A stretch of 64,000 nt of DNA, from assembly GCF_034344865.1 (NCBI RefSeq), contig NZ_CP133774.1:6634001-6698000 (forward strand). The letters run 5' to 3'. Source of the DNA: Pseudomonas sp. 10S4 (GTDB lineage Bacteria > Pseudomonadota > Gammaproteobacteria > Pseudomonadales > Pseudomonadaceae). Shown one piece after another: positions 32,326-39,971 of this stretch; positions within the stretch are counted from its first letter, which is position 1; each line of letters begins with the position of its first letter. Position numbers and translations under genes: made by a program. The notes under the pieces were generated by a model. That model ran no database searches and was not told the origin of the DNA. It saw only the letters and a program-made list of their open reading frames with translations.

Positions 32326-33184
32326 CATTGAAGGAATTCCAGATTTCCCCGCCTTCGAAGCACAGTGGGCGCCGATCTATCTGGAACCTATAGTCGAATC
32401 AGGTGAACGCCTGACCATTGGCGTGGTTGCGGGCTCCGAAGGGCAAGTATCCGGCAGCCTGACGATCACCGACAAAGCCCTCCAGTGCCTGTACGGTGAA
32501 TCCGCCTCTGGCATGAAAGCCATGATGGAGCTCGCTCTCAAGAAGGCTTTGGTTTACGCAAAAAAAGGTTTTGTTCAAGGCTACTCATCCGGGATTCATG
32601 GCGTTGTCCTAGGTAAAGCACGCGAAGGCATAGGCTATGATCTGGAAGATATAATTTCCCAAGGGATAGATCTCTGTTCAAGCCTCAGCCTGATCCACAA
32701 TGAGGATATCAAGACTAGCCATGACAGATCCTCGTACTGGAAGCGCGTTCAAAAGGCGATGGAGCGCGTAGACAAGAGCCTTGTGCCACATTTCAATGTA
32801 CCCGTCGATGTGACAATTCGCGGTTCGAGATTGGCCTTGCAATGTGACTACTTCTCCTCTCGAATTGCCGTTAACGTCTGTGCTTTTTCGGGAAACTATC
32901 GCCTCGCACAGCTATTCGATGCTGCCACTTCGAAGGTGTTCAGGCTTGAACAGCTTAAAGATCATGACGCTCTTATTCGTCACGATCACAAGGCCGCCAT
33001 GATGCTCGTTGTTCCTCAGGATGCAGTGATTGATCAGTTGAAGCCGGTGGCAATGAGGACTTACAAAGAGAGGATCCTCATGCTGGAGGACATGGCAGAC
33101 AAAAAAGATTTTGATCTTGTCATGGTCCGCAGTGCGTTCGAAGGTGCCAAGCAGATACAAAGACTGGAAAAATCAGCAGCCTAG
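32306..33184 (+). CDS. Unknown partner of the HipA-like kinase
   Basis: The 292-residue soluble protein (MTVHAPNIEGIPDFPAFEAQ; WAPIYLEPIVESGERLTIGVVAG) is translationally overlapped with the kinase gene and followed by a terminator, so the two and the repressor form one unit. The opening beta strands (WxPxYLEP..SGERLTIGVV) recall DUF3037 proteins, which are frequent partners of HipA_2 kinases; the remainder (helical, NEDIKTSHDRSSYWKRVQKAM) is not recognised. Base composition appears more AT-rich than the structural genes. Function unknown. Confidence 0.7.
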   Translation: MTVHAPNIEGIPDFPAFEAQWAPIYLEPIVESGERLTIGVVAGSEGQVSGSLTITDKALQCLYGESASGMKAMMELALKKALVYAKKGFVQGYSSGIHGVVLGKAREGIGYDLEDIISQGIDLCSSLSLIHNEDIKTSHDRSSYWKRVQKAMERVDKSLVPHFNVPVDVTIRGSRLALQCDYFSSRIAVNVCAFSGNYRLAQLFDAATSKVFRLEQLKDHDALIRHDHKAAMMLVVPQDAVIDQLKPVAMRTYKERILMLEDMADKKDFDLVMVRSAFEGAKQIQRLEKSAA

Positions 33185-33203
33185 CCAGATAAGCACCTCT
33201 CCT

Positions 33204-33230
33204 AAAGCCCGCCAATGAGCGGGTTTTTTA
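33204..33230 (+). terminator. Terminator of the immunity operon
   Basis: AAAGCCCGCCAATGAGCGGG followed by TTTTTTA: CCCGC/GCGGG stem with a strong U tract, 20 bases after the 292-residue gene. Confidence 0.85.
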
Positions 33231-33247
33231 TCGCCTGCAATAATTAT

Positions 33248-33290
33248 TATCTCCATTGGAGTTGACATGAATATTTCCATGGGAGATATT
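33248..33290 (+). promoter_or_regulatory. pL-type promoter with two OL operators
   Basis: TTGACA (33262-33267) and GATATT (33285-33290) with a 17-base spacer form a strong plus-strand promoter. Two operators like those at OR overlap it: TATCTCCATTGGAGTTG (33248-33264) and TATTTCCATGGGAGATA (33272-33288), centres 24 bp apart. It drives the recombination/integration operon and should be silenced by the repressor. Confidence 0.85.
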
Positions 33291-33341
33291 TACTACATCG
33301 CAGCGACACACAGCCACTGCGAAGGGCCTCAAGAGACCCGC

Positions 33342-33400
33342 CGCTCTTTAACAGTCAGGAATCTTCGCGGATCGATCCCCGGCAACGGGAACAGCGCGAA
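33342..33400 (+). promoter_or_regulatory. nutL-like antitermination site (boxA + stem-loop)
   Basis: CGCTCTTTAACA (33342-33353) is a near-perfect boxA. It is followed by a hairpin CCCG-GCAA-CGGG (33378-33389) with a GNRA loop, itself enclosed by TTCGCG/CGCGAA (33364-33369 with 33395-33400). It starts about 45 bases after the presumed pL start. Between here and the first solid gene (33658) there are about 260 bases with only a weak 29-codon frame (from 33470, MQASRRITPNTK...). No lambda N homologue was found. Confidence 0.7.
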
Positions 33401-33657
33401 ACACAAACTTCGATCTCCACGCAGGCTCTGGAACCTGCCGGACTCCCCTTATGGGAGGACGCCAAACCATGCAAGCCAGCCGACGAATAACACCGAACAC
33501 GAAATGTGTAACGCCGGCCAGGTGGGGAAACCGCGGCGACGAGTATGGGACGGAATGAACTACCGAGGATTTCTCGGTGGTTCGAAAACAGATTTCACTG
33601 GCTGGCCTTGGCGACAGGGCCAGACGGGAAATCAACCGATCAAACACGGAGCATCAA

Positions 33658-34413
33658 ATGAGCGAACAAACACTTCAATCGCTGCTCGCCGAGCGCGTCA
33701 CTGCTTTTGCAAACAGCGAGAAGCCAGTCGAAATCATCGACGAGCACGTCAAGAAGATGTTCACCAGCGTGATCGACAACTGTTTTGGTCGTTACGGCGA
33801 TATGAGCAAACAGGTTGAAGAGGCAATCAAGGCAGCGTTGCCAGCCAACTTGGCTACGGTCTTCGAGCTGACCCGCTACAACGACATGATTGCCAAAGCG
33901 CTGAAAGAGAAGTGGGAAGCCAGCGGTGTAGAGGCCGACATGGTCCGTCGCGCCCAGGAAGCCATCGACGAAGTGCTCACCAAGGATCAGATGCCCGAAG
34001 TGGTCAGCCTGCAGGACCTTCTCGAAGCCTTCATTGATGAGCACAAGGAAAGCGCAGCAGAAGAGCACTGGGAACGGCCGGACATTCGTTTTCAAGAATC
34101 CGAATACGGAGGCATGCACATCTACTTCGACAAGAAGCCAAAAGAGGAATCGCCTTACAGCAGCCGCGAACGCAGCGAGTACAACCTGGATAACGCGATC
34201 CACATCTCTTTCGATAAGCGCGGAAATGACCGGGACGATAAAGGCCGTCAGATCGGCAGCGTCTACGCCGCCCGCATCGACGGCGAAAAGATCGGTCAGA
34301 CCCTGCGTTTCAGATCGAAGTTCGAGAAGCTGCTCGCCGCACTCTACTTCGGCGCCTCCAAGATTCTGGTGGACTGCGAAGAAGACGATTTCAGCTACGG
34401 CATTTACGACTGA
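33658..34413 (+). CDS. First gene of the pL operon, unknown function
   Basis: ATG 33658 (MSEQTLQSLLAERVTAFANS) with CGGAG seven bases upstream. The 251-residue acidic protein has a helical N-terminal half (IDEHVKKMFTSVIDNCFGRYG) and a beta-rich C-terminal half (IHISFDKRGNDRDDKGRQIG; ILVDCEEDDFSYGIYD). As first gene of a pL operon it might be an early host-takeover or antitermination factor, but no basic arginine-rich RNA-binding motif of the N type is seen. Confidence 0.7.
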   Translation: MSEQTLQSLLAERVTAFANSEKPVEIIDEHVKKMFTSVIDNCFGRYGDMSKQVEEAIKAALPANLATVFELTRYNDMIAKALKEKWEASGVEADMVRRAQEAIDEVLTKDQMPEVVSLQDLLEAFIDEHKESAAEEHWERPDIRFQESEYGGMHIYFDKKPKEESPYSSRERSEYNLDNAIHISFDKRGNDRDDKGRQIGSVYAARIDGEKIGQTLRFRSKFEKLLAALYFGASKILVDCEEDDFSYGIYD

Positions 34414-34452
34414 CCCCAGCGCCACGTCAGCCTGACGATAACTGCCCGAGCA

Positions 34453-34680
34453 CCTGGTACTCCCTAGCACCAGGACGCATTGGAGTGTGATCTGGTCCAG
34501 ACCCATTTTGCCCGGCCTATGTTGGGCATCGCCTTGCAGTGGCGACCAGATCACACCCCGATGCGGACGAATCCCCGGCTTATACCGGCCACCTGCATCA
34601 ACCTGGGAATCAACACGGCGGTGAAAGTCCGCGCCGGAGACGTAACCGGAACCGCACAGGCGAGTCTGGGGGCATAGTCG
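34453..34680 (+). ncRNA. Structured intergenic RNA candidate
   Basis: The 300-base gap after the previous gene contains a hairpin CCTGGT/ACCAGG (34453-34474), a long perfect 13-base stem GTGTGATCTGGTC/GACCAGATCACAC (34485-34497 with 34544-34556) enclosing TGCCC/GGGCA (34509-34528), and further GC-rich potential stems to 34680 (GGTGAAAGTCC region). No open frame has a credible ribosome site. It may be a regulatory or antiterminator RNA; no known family assigned. Confidence 0.5.
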
Positions 34681-34713
34681 GCCCCGGGCAACAGCGGGCC
34701 CCTGCAGCTCACA

Positions 34714-34953
34714 TCAGCGCTCGCATTTGCTTAGTAACTCAAAAGGAAGAAACACCGTATCCACAACAGCAGAAAGCGGTAAATCAATCACTAAAAAAGG
34801 CACAAAACCCAGGCGCGGCGAGTCCTCCGTCAACACTCCCCAATCAAATCGGGTCCCAATGTAAGGGCAACCTTCGTAATTTGCTCGATGATACAAGGCA
34901 GCACACCCGCTTGAGCAAGCGATCAAGACCAGCAATATCAGCCTCTTAAGCAC
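34714..34953 (-). CDS. YceK/YidQ-like lipoprotein (moron)
   Basis: The 79-residue protein starts at GTG (MLKRLILLVLIACSSGCAALY) with AAGGA seven bases upstream. The lipobox SSGC and the mature sequence YEGCPYIGTRFDWGVL ... FLVIDLPLSAVVDTVFLPFE match the YceK/YidQ (DUF1375) lipoproteins. It reads against the pL operon, so it is expressed separately. Prophage lipoproteins of this size often modify surface or phage receptor access; that is inference. Confidence 0.85.
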   Translation of the reverse strand: MLKRLILLVLIACSSGCAALYHRANYEGCPYIGTRFDWGVLTEDSPRLGFVPFLVIDLPLSAVVDTVFLPFELLSKCER

Positions 34954-35129
34954 GTAACGTCCTTATTTCTTCCATGTGTGCTGTGTAGACGCAGCCGCAA
35001 GAAGTTAGTCACCCCTCCCCTCCGACACCACTCGCATGCGACTTCCCACGGCGCCCTCCGGCTGCTAGCCGTGCTGAGAGGTCGCAGCCGAGTTTTGTTG
35101 GATCAACACCCGCCACTTTGGAGCAGACC

Positions 35130-35534
35130 ATGTCAGCACTGCGCAAGCCAATCCCCGAAGACGACTTTCTCGAAACTCAGGCCGGTCAGGATTGGCTGGC
35201 TGAGTCTGTGAATGACCTGTTGAGTCGGCGCGATGTGGAGGCGCCAAACCCGGTTGGCCGAAGCGTTGTTCTGGTCAATGCCGACCAATTGCCTGAGGCC
35301 CTGGCAGATCACATGGCTGCGCAACGTGACCCAGACCATTGCATCGAAAAGATCTTGATCGAGCTGGTCAAGCGAGCGGACGACAGCTTACTGCATCGCT
35401 GGGCGGTCCGCGCAGTCGGCGGCGACCCGCTCACTGTCCGCTCCATGGCGGTCGGCCTGATCGCAGAGCATGCCAACGAGTACCGCGACGCAAAACGTGA
35501 GAGCGATCGGCTCGAACAGGAATGCGGGTTTTGA
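35130..35534 (+). CDS. Early phage protein of unknown function
   Basis: ATG 35130 (MSALRKPIPEDDFLETQAGQ) follows GGAG six bases upstream and replaces an in-frame ATG 12 bases earlier that lacks a site. The 134-residue acidic, helical protein contains IEKILIELVKRADDSLLHRWAV and ends in a charged helix. It starts a chain of overlapping small genes (to 36394). No family recognised. Confidence 0.65.
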   Translation: MSALRKPIPEDDFLETQAGQDWLAESVNDLLSRRDVEAPNPVGRSVVLVNADQLPEALADHMAAQRDPDHCIEKILIELVKRADDSLLHRWAVRAVGGDPLTVRSMAVGLIAEHANEYRDAKRESDRLEQECGF

Positions 35535-35722
35535 GCCCTCATATTCTGATCGACCAAGCCCTCGACGGCGTGGCCGAACCAGTTGGTCAGGAGGACATCA
35601 GCCTCCTGGTGCAATCACTCATCACCCGCCTATTCACCGATGGGGCGATCACCACTGAAGAGTTCAACCACTACTGCAAGCGACTGCGCGACATCTGTCT
35701 GCGGCGCAAGGAGACGGCATGA
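35522..35722 (+). CDS. Small early phage protein
   Basis: The 66-residue protein (MRVLSPHILIDQALDGVAEP) overlaps the previous gene by 13 bases and the next by four (ATGA), so it is part of a translationally coupled chain. A hydrophobic helix (EDISLLVQSLITRLFTDGAITTEE, in parts) and a basic C-terminus are visible. Function unknown. Confidence 0.6.
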   Translation: MRVLSPHILIDQALDGVAEPVGQEDISLLVQSLITRLFTDGAITTEEFNHYCKRLRDICLRRKETA

Positions 35723-35913
35723 GTACGGCACCGGTTAAATCACTGATCGACGAGCAGCTCGATGAGATCGAATCAAAGCTGGTTCTGCTGGGTTTCGGTC
35801 TTCCCTTCAATGAGGTGATCGGCAAGTCCCGCGAAGCCCTGGTCGCCAACCTGCCGCGTCGTCTTGCGGCGACCATGAAGGGCGGCCGGATCGCGGTGAG
35901 GGTTCGGTCGTGA
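35719..35913 (+). CDS. Small early phage protein
   Basis: The 64-residue protein (MSTAPVKSLIDEQLDEIESK) has an ATGA overlap upstream and a GTGA overlap downstream. It has an acidic N-terminal helix and a basic second half (REALVANLPRRLAATMKGG). No family recognised; it might bind nucleic acid. Confidence 0.6.
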   Translation: MSTAPVKSLIDEQLDEIESKLVLLGFGLPFNEVIGKSREALVANLPRRLAATMKGGRIAVRVRS

Positions 35914-36281
35914 GCTTTTTCGAAGACAGCGTGGCTGACGGAAGCCACTGTATGAGCTGTTGCGGCTTCATCGGCGAAGATATTGGCTACCCGCGTTGCT
36001 GTCGGAATTGTGGCGGCGAAGGAAGCGAGCCAAACCCCGTGGGACACAAAAAACGCATGAAAGCCGAAGCAATGGCCCGCTTCGATACCTGGCTGACCAA
36101 GACCGGGCTTGCCTACAAGAAACACAACAACGGCTTCCACGTTGTACTGAAGCTTCCTGATGGTCGAATGATCGACTGCTGGCCAAGCACGAAAAAGTGG
36201 CTGCTTCGAGGTCAGCGTATTAGTCGTGACGGCAAGGCGCTTCATGAGCTGGTGCTGCGGCAATTGAGGCCGTGGTCATGA
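35910..36281 (+). CDS. Zinc-ribbon phage protein
   Basis: The GTG start overlaps the previous stop. Residues 14-36 hold two cysteine pairs (CMSCCGFIG ... RCCRNCGGEG), a probable zinc ribbon. The C-terminal two thirds (MARFDTWLTKTGLAYKKHNN; WPSTKKWLLRGQRISRDGKAL) is basic and resembles a small nucleic-acid-binding domain. 123 residues. Function unknown. Confidence 0.65.
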   Translation: MSFFEDSVADGSHCMSCCGFIGEDIGYPRCCRNCGGEGSEPNPVGHKKRMKAEAMARFDTWLTKTGLAYKKHNNGFHVVLKLPDGRMIDCWPSTKKWLLRGQRISRDGKALHELVLRQLRPWS

Positions 36282-36394
36282 CCTCCTACCAGCGCGCCAA
36301 GCGCTTTTGGTTCTGGCGCGGCTCAGCCATCGCCCTGCTCTTCTTCACTGCCTGGATGCTGGCAAGCGCCTATTCCGGCCAGATCACTCAATAA
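36278..36394 (+). CDS. 38-residue single-helix membrane peptide
   Basis: The ATG overlaps the previous stop (ATGA). The peptide MTSYQRAKRFWFWRG carries a basic-aromatic N-terminus followed by one membrane helix (SAIALLFFTAWMLASAYSG). The positive-inside rule places the N-terminus in the cytoplasm. Coupled translation with four upstream genes supports reality despite its size. Confidence 0.55.
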   Translation: MTSYQRAKRFWFWRGSAIALLFFTAWMLASAYSGQITQ

Positions 36395-36411
36395 CCCTCA
36401 CACCTTTCAAG

Positions 36412-36433
36412 GCTGCGCACCGCGCGGCAAGGA
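36412..36433 (+). promoter_or_regulatory. Stem-loop directly before a Shine-Dalgarno
   Basis: GCTGCGC-ACC-GCGCGGC (36412-36428) is followed without gap by AAGGA (36429-36433), seven bases before ATG 36440. Similar stem-loop/SD units precede genes at 42420, 44715, 45103, 46235 and 47466. Confidence 0.6.
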
Positions 36434-36439
36434 ACTGTC

Positions 36440-37561
36440 ATGTCCGCAAAACAAGCACTCGCGCAAGACTCGCTCGAAATGGGCGAAGCTGAAGCCGCAC
36501 AAAACTCCGTTGTCCCTTCGGTTGCCGTCACCGATATCGCGGAATACCGGCCGCACGAGGAGCAGATCGTTCGCCTGGAAACTACTTACGCGAAGCTGGT
36601 CGTTGACTGCTCGACCAGCGAAGGCTTGGCGAATGCGAAGGAAGTTCGCGTCGATATCCGCGACGTGCGCTACGCCCTGGCAAACACCACCAAGACCGCG
36701 CTTGTTCCGTATCAGCAGAAGGTCAAGGATGCCCAGGGTCGCGTCAACCAGGTTAAGGAGTTCGGCGAGGCGTTAAAGGATCGCGTGTTGGCGATTGAAG
36801 CGCCGGTCGACGAAGCAATTAAGGCCGAAGAGAAGCGCGTAGCAGACGCCAAGGCCGAGCGCGAGCGTGTCGAGGCTGAACGTGTCGAAACCATCCGGGC
36901 AAAGATCACCCGCTTCAGCTCTGTCGCCGCTGCCTATGCGAGCCGAAGCGCTGCCGATATCGCCGACATCCTGCAAGGCGTGAAGCTATCGGTGATCCTC
37001 CCCGAGGAATATGCCGAGTTCGAAGCTGAAGGCACCATCGCTCGCGACAACGCCATTGAGCAGTTGGAAACACTGCACAAGTCTGCCGTTGAGCGAGAAG
37101 AAGCGGCCGCCAAGTTGCTGGCCCAGCAGAAAGAACTCGACGAACTGCGCGAGAAGCAACGCATTGCCGACGCCGAAGCCGAGGATCTGCGCAAGCAGCG
37201 TGCCGAAGAAGACCGCCTGCGTTTGAAGAAGCAGCAGGACGATCTGGACCAGCAGCGCCGCGACATGGAAGCGCAGCAACGCCAGCAGCGCGAACGCGAC
37301 GCCCAGTATCAACGTGACCAGGAAGAGCTTATTCGCCTGCGCGCCCAGGCTGCCGCGCCGGCCACGGTCACTCCAGTGGCTGCTCCAATAGTCGAAGAGA
37401 AGGCCGAAGTCACGCCGATCACAACGCATGCAGCAGCTGCTGAAACCGACGACGTTACTACAGCCGCCCCATTGGTTGACGACATCGTCGAGATTGTCGC
37501 TCTGGGCTTCGATGTGAGTATCGATACCGCTCGCGCCTGGCTTCGCGCCATCCGCTTCTAA
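36440..37561 (+). CDS. Coiled-coil protein of the recombination cluster
   Basis: The 373-residue protein has an N-terminal block typical of DUF1351-like phage proteins (YAKLVVDCSTSEGLANAKEVR; RYALANTTKTALVPYQQKVK), a long Glu/Arg/Gln coiled coil (about 120-300) and an Ala/Pro/Thr linker before a small C-terminal helical domain (LGFDVSIDTARAWLRAIRF). It sits 55 bases before recT. It could be an accessory or single-strand-binding partner of the recombinase; inferred from linkage. Confidence 0.7.
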   Translation: MSAKQALAQDSLEMGEAEAAQNSVVPSVAVTDIAEYRPHEEQIVRLETTYAKLVVDCSTSEGLANAKEVRVDIRDVRYALANTTKTALVPYQQKVKDAQGRVNQVKEFGEALKDRVLAIEAPVDEAIKAEEKRVADAKAERERVEAERVETIRAKITRFSSVAAAYASRSAADIADILQGVKLSVILPEEYAEFEAEGTIARDNAIEQLETLHKSAVEREEAAAKLLAQQKELDELREKQRIADAEAEDLRKQRAEEDRLRLKKQQDDLDQQRRDMEAQQRQQRERDAQYQRDQEELIRLRAQAAAPATVTPVAAPIVEEKAEVTPITTHAAAAETDDVTTAAPLVDDIVEIVALGFDVSIDTARAWLRAIRF

Positions 37562-37616
37562 CTCCCCTCTTTCCATCTAAAGGCCGACCAACTCCTGGCC
37601 GGCCACGGAGAGCGCA

Positions 37617-38606
37617 ATGACCGATTCAGACACCCAAGCACAAACCGGCCTCGCCACGTACCACGATCCATCGCACAACGCGGCAGCGCTCATTCTCGAC
37701 CCTGGCACCATGAAGTCGATGAGCGACCTCGCGCTGATGATGTCGAAAGGCGTGACAGCGGTCCCCAAGCATCTGAGGGGCAATCAAGCTGACTGCATGG
37801 CGGTGGTGCTACAGGCAATGCAGTGGCAGATGAACCCTTTCGCTGTCGCCCAGAAGACGTTCATCGTCAACGGCGGCGCATTGAGCTACGAGGCGCAGCT
37901 CGTCAATGCAGTCATCACCGCCAAGGCGCCAGTCAAGGGCCGCTTGAACTTCGAGTGGTTCGGTGCCTGGGAAAACGTCATCGGGAAAATGCGTGAAGTC
38001 ACCAGCCGGTCCAAGAAGGACGAGGACACTGGCGAATTTAAGAAGTATCGCGTTCCCGGCTGGAGCTTTGACGACGAGAAAGGTCTCGGGATCAAGGTCT
38101 GGGCAACCTTCAAAGGCGAAGACGAGCCGCGCGTTCTGGAACTTCTGCTCACCCAGGTCCGCACGCGGAACTCTACGCTTTGGGCAGAAGACCCCAAGCA
38201 GCAGATAGCCTACCTGGTGACCAAAAAATGGGCGCGACTCTTCTGCCCTGACGTCATCCTCGGCGTCTATACACCCGATGAGTTCGAAGACTCGTACGGC
38301 GGTGAAATCGATATCACCCCTGCGAAGCAGGCTTCAAACATTGCTGCCGCTGCTGACGTGTCGTTCGGCCCTAAATCCCCATCGCCGGAAATAGACGGAG
38401 TATTCGCGGATCTTCTGGTCGTCGCGAAGCAACAGGACATCGACGCCTATGCCGCAGCCTGGGCAGGCCTCAAGCCTAAACAGCGCGCAGCCATCGGCCT
38501 TGAATGCCACGAAGCGCTCAAGAACATGGCGGCGACCGTTGATGCCGACTTCACCGATATGAACCGCACCAGCGACGACCTGAATCAGGCTGAGGAAGCG
38601 GCATAG
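37617..38606 (+). CDS. recT: RecT-family single-strand annealing protein
   Basis: The 329-residue protein begins with a short tail then the RecT core (SMSDLALMMSKGVTAVPKHL; QMNPFAVAQKTFIVNGGALS; YEAQLVNAVI; RNSTLWAEDPKQQIAYLVTKKWARLFCPDV in parts). The C-terminal part after 240 is variable. RecT anneals complementary strands during phage recombination and pairs with the exonuclease gene that starts within its stop (TAGTG overlap). Confidence 0.92.
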   Translation: MTDSDTQAQTGLATYHDPSHNAAALILDPGTMKSMSDLALMMSKGVTAVPKHLRGNQADCMAVVLQAMQWQMNPFAVAQKTFIVNGGALSYEAQLVNAVITAKAPVKGRLNFEWFGAWENVIGKMREVTSRSKKDEDTGEFKKYRVPGWSFDDEKGLGIKVWATFKGEDEPRVLELLLTQVRTRNSTLWAEDPKQQIAYLVTKKWARLFCPDVILGVYTPDEFEDSYGGEIDITPAKQASNIAAAADVSFGPKSPSPEIDGVFADLLVVAKQQDIDAYAAAWAGLKPKQRAAIGLECHEALKNMAATVDADFTDMNRTSDDLNQAEEAA

Positions 38607-39268
38607 TGAGAACGGAACTTCAAGGCACTGAAAAGTGGAATGCAGACCGATCTGGCCGAGTAACCGCCAGCCGGTTTAAAGACGTTCTGGCCTGGGGTAA
38701 GTCCGACAAAAATGGCAAGCGCGAGCCGATGCAAGCGCGTACCTCCTACATGCGCGAACTGTGCTTCGAGCGACTGGCAAAGAAGTCGAAACACAACGTC
38801 AGCAGTGCTTCCATGAAGTTGGGCCACACCGAAGAGCAGAAGGCGCAGGACGCCTACGAGATGTTGACCGGCAACATCGTCGTACCGTCCGCGTTCATTG
38901 TCCACCCGAAGTACGACTGGCTCGGCTGCTCGCCAGACGGCCTGATCAACGATGACGGGGGCACCGAGTCGAAGTGCCCTTTCAACGAGGCGATTCACGT
39001 CAGAACTTGGCTCGAAGGCATGCCCGAGGAACACATGCCGCAGGTCCAGGGCTGCATGTTCGTTACGGGCCGGAAATGGTGGGACTTTCTGTCGTTCGAT
39101 TCTCGCCAAGATGAAGAGTGCCAGCTCTACATCGAGACGATTCACCGCGACGAAGACTACATCGCCAACCTGCACAAAGAGCTGGTCCAGTTCAACCTGG
39201 AACTGAATCGCATGGTTGATGAAGTCGCGGACAAAGCCAGGGCGCAAGCCCATAGATTAGGAGCCTGA
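38606..39268 (+). CDS. YqaJ / lambda-exonuclease family nuclease
   Basis: GTG start overlapping the recT stop. The 220-residue protein has the PD-(D/E)XK exonuclease signature: GRVTASRF near 18, the catalytic Asp in GCSPDGLI (about 113) and ESKCP (about 122, E-x-K), then MPQVQGCMFVTGRKWWDF. It digests one strand from double-strand ends to give RecT its substrate. Length and coupling are typical. Confidence 0.92.
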   Translation: MRTELQGTEKWNADRSGRVTASRFKDVLAWGKSDKNGKREPMQARTSYMRELCFERLAKKSKHNVSSASMKLGHTEEQKAQDAYEMLTGNIVVPSAFIVHPKYDWLGCSPDGLINDDGGTESKCPFNEAIHVRTWLEGMPEEHMPQVQGCMFVTGRKWWDFLSFDSRQDEECQLYIETIHRDEDYIANLHKELVQFNLELNRMVDEVADKARAQAHRLGA

Positions 39269-39270
39269 GC

Positions 39271-39513
39271 ATGATCAGCCTCAACCTCAACGCAGTTCGA
39301 GTGAAACAAACCGAGTCTGATCGAATCGCTGCTGCGATGGCTGATTTCTGGACGCGGCCCGGCGGCACCTTCAAAGAGTTGCCGCCGGTTCGAATGGAGC
39401 CCAAGCCGGCGCGACGGGAATGGGTAGACCCTGGAACGGTACTCAAGCGGCGGCCAAAGCCGATATCGGCCGCCGACCGCAAGGCTCTACGCAAAATGGC
39501 GGACTCGCTATGA
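39271..39513 (+). CDS. Small basic phage protein
   Basis: The 80-residue protein (MISLNLNAVRVKQTESDRIA) has two basic Pro-rich stretches (RMEPKPARREWVDPG; KRRPKPISAADRKALRKMAD). It starts two bases after the exonuclease stop and overlaps the next gene by ATGA. It may be a nucleic-acid-binding accessory of the recombination cluster. No family recognised. Confidence 0.6.
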   Translation: MISLNLNAVRVKQTESDRIAAAMADFWTRPGGTFKELPPVRMEPKPARREWVDPGTVLKRRPKPISAADRKALRKMADSL

Positions 39514-39971
39514 GCAAGCGCAAACCGCACAACCTCAAAGCCCGCATAGACCGATCATGTAGATCGCTGCTGGCCACCAACCACGTCGCAGTGGTGAACA
39601 TCGACCCCAGTGGTCGCCAGGGCATGATCAACTACAAGTCGCTGAAGAACATCGCTCCCGGGAAGATTGGTCAAGCCGTGTGTGGCATCCCTCACCGCTG
39701 GACGATATACCTCAGCGCTCTCTGTATCGATGCCCGCGGTGACCGCTACAGCAAGTCAATTGAGGTGGCGCCGGACGGCGTTTACCTCTCCGACCACCTC
39801 GAAGAGGTAATCGAGCATTGCTACAAGCAACTGCGCGACTCGGCCAATCAAAGCCAGATGGTGGCTTCTGGCTGGATCGCTATTCCTGAAGCGATATCGC
39901 TCGACGAGGCTCACGCAGCGCGGATTTTTGAAGCGGTCGGTGCCTGGAATCAGCGGAAGGTCGCGGCATGA
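39510..39971 (+). CDS. Early phage protein, unknown function
   Basis: ATG 39510 overlaps the previous stop. The 153-residue protein (MSKRKPHNLKARIDRSCRSL) has a basic N-terminus, a beta-rich centre (VAVVNIDPSGRQGMINYKSL; IYLSALCIDARGDRYSKSIE) and a helical C-terminal half. It could be a nucleic-acid-binding protein; family not recognised. Confidence 0.65.
   Translation: MSKRKPHNLKARIDRSCRSLLATNHVAVVNIDPSGRQGMINYKSLKNIAPGKIGQAVCGIPHRWTIYLSALCIDARGDRYSKSIEVAPDGVYLSDHLEEVIEHCYKQLRDSANQSQMVASGWIAIPEAISLDEAHAARIFEAVGAWNQRKVAA

Noticed and set aside
33267..33818. A 183-codon plus-strand frame beginning at the pL promoter
   Set aside because: It starts within the promoter -35/operator region, crosses the nut-like site and overlaps the well-supported gene at 33658; composition is not protein-like.
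34561..34680. Group II intron or cobalamin riboswitch (GGTGAAAGTCC-like stretch)
   Set aside because: No reverse transcriptase, no domain V, no B12-box and no target gene of B12 metabolism nearby; only generic stems remain.
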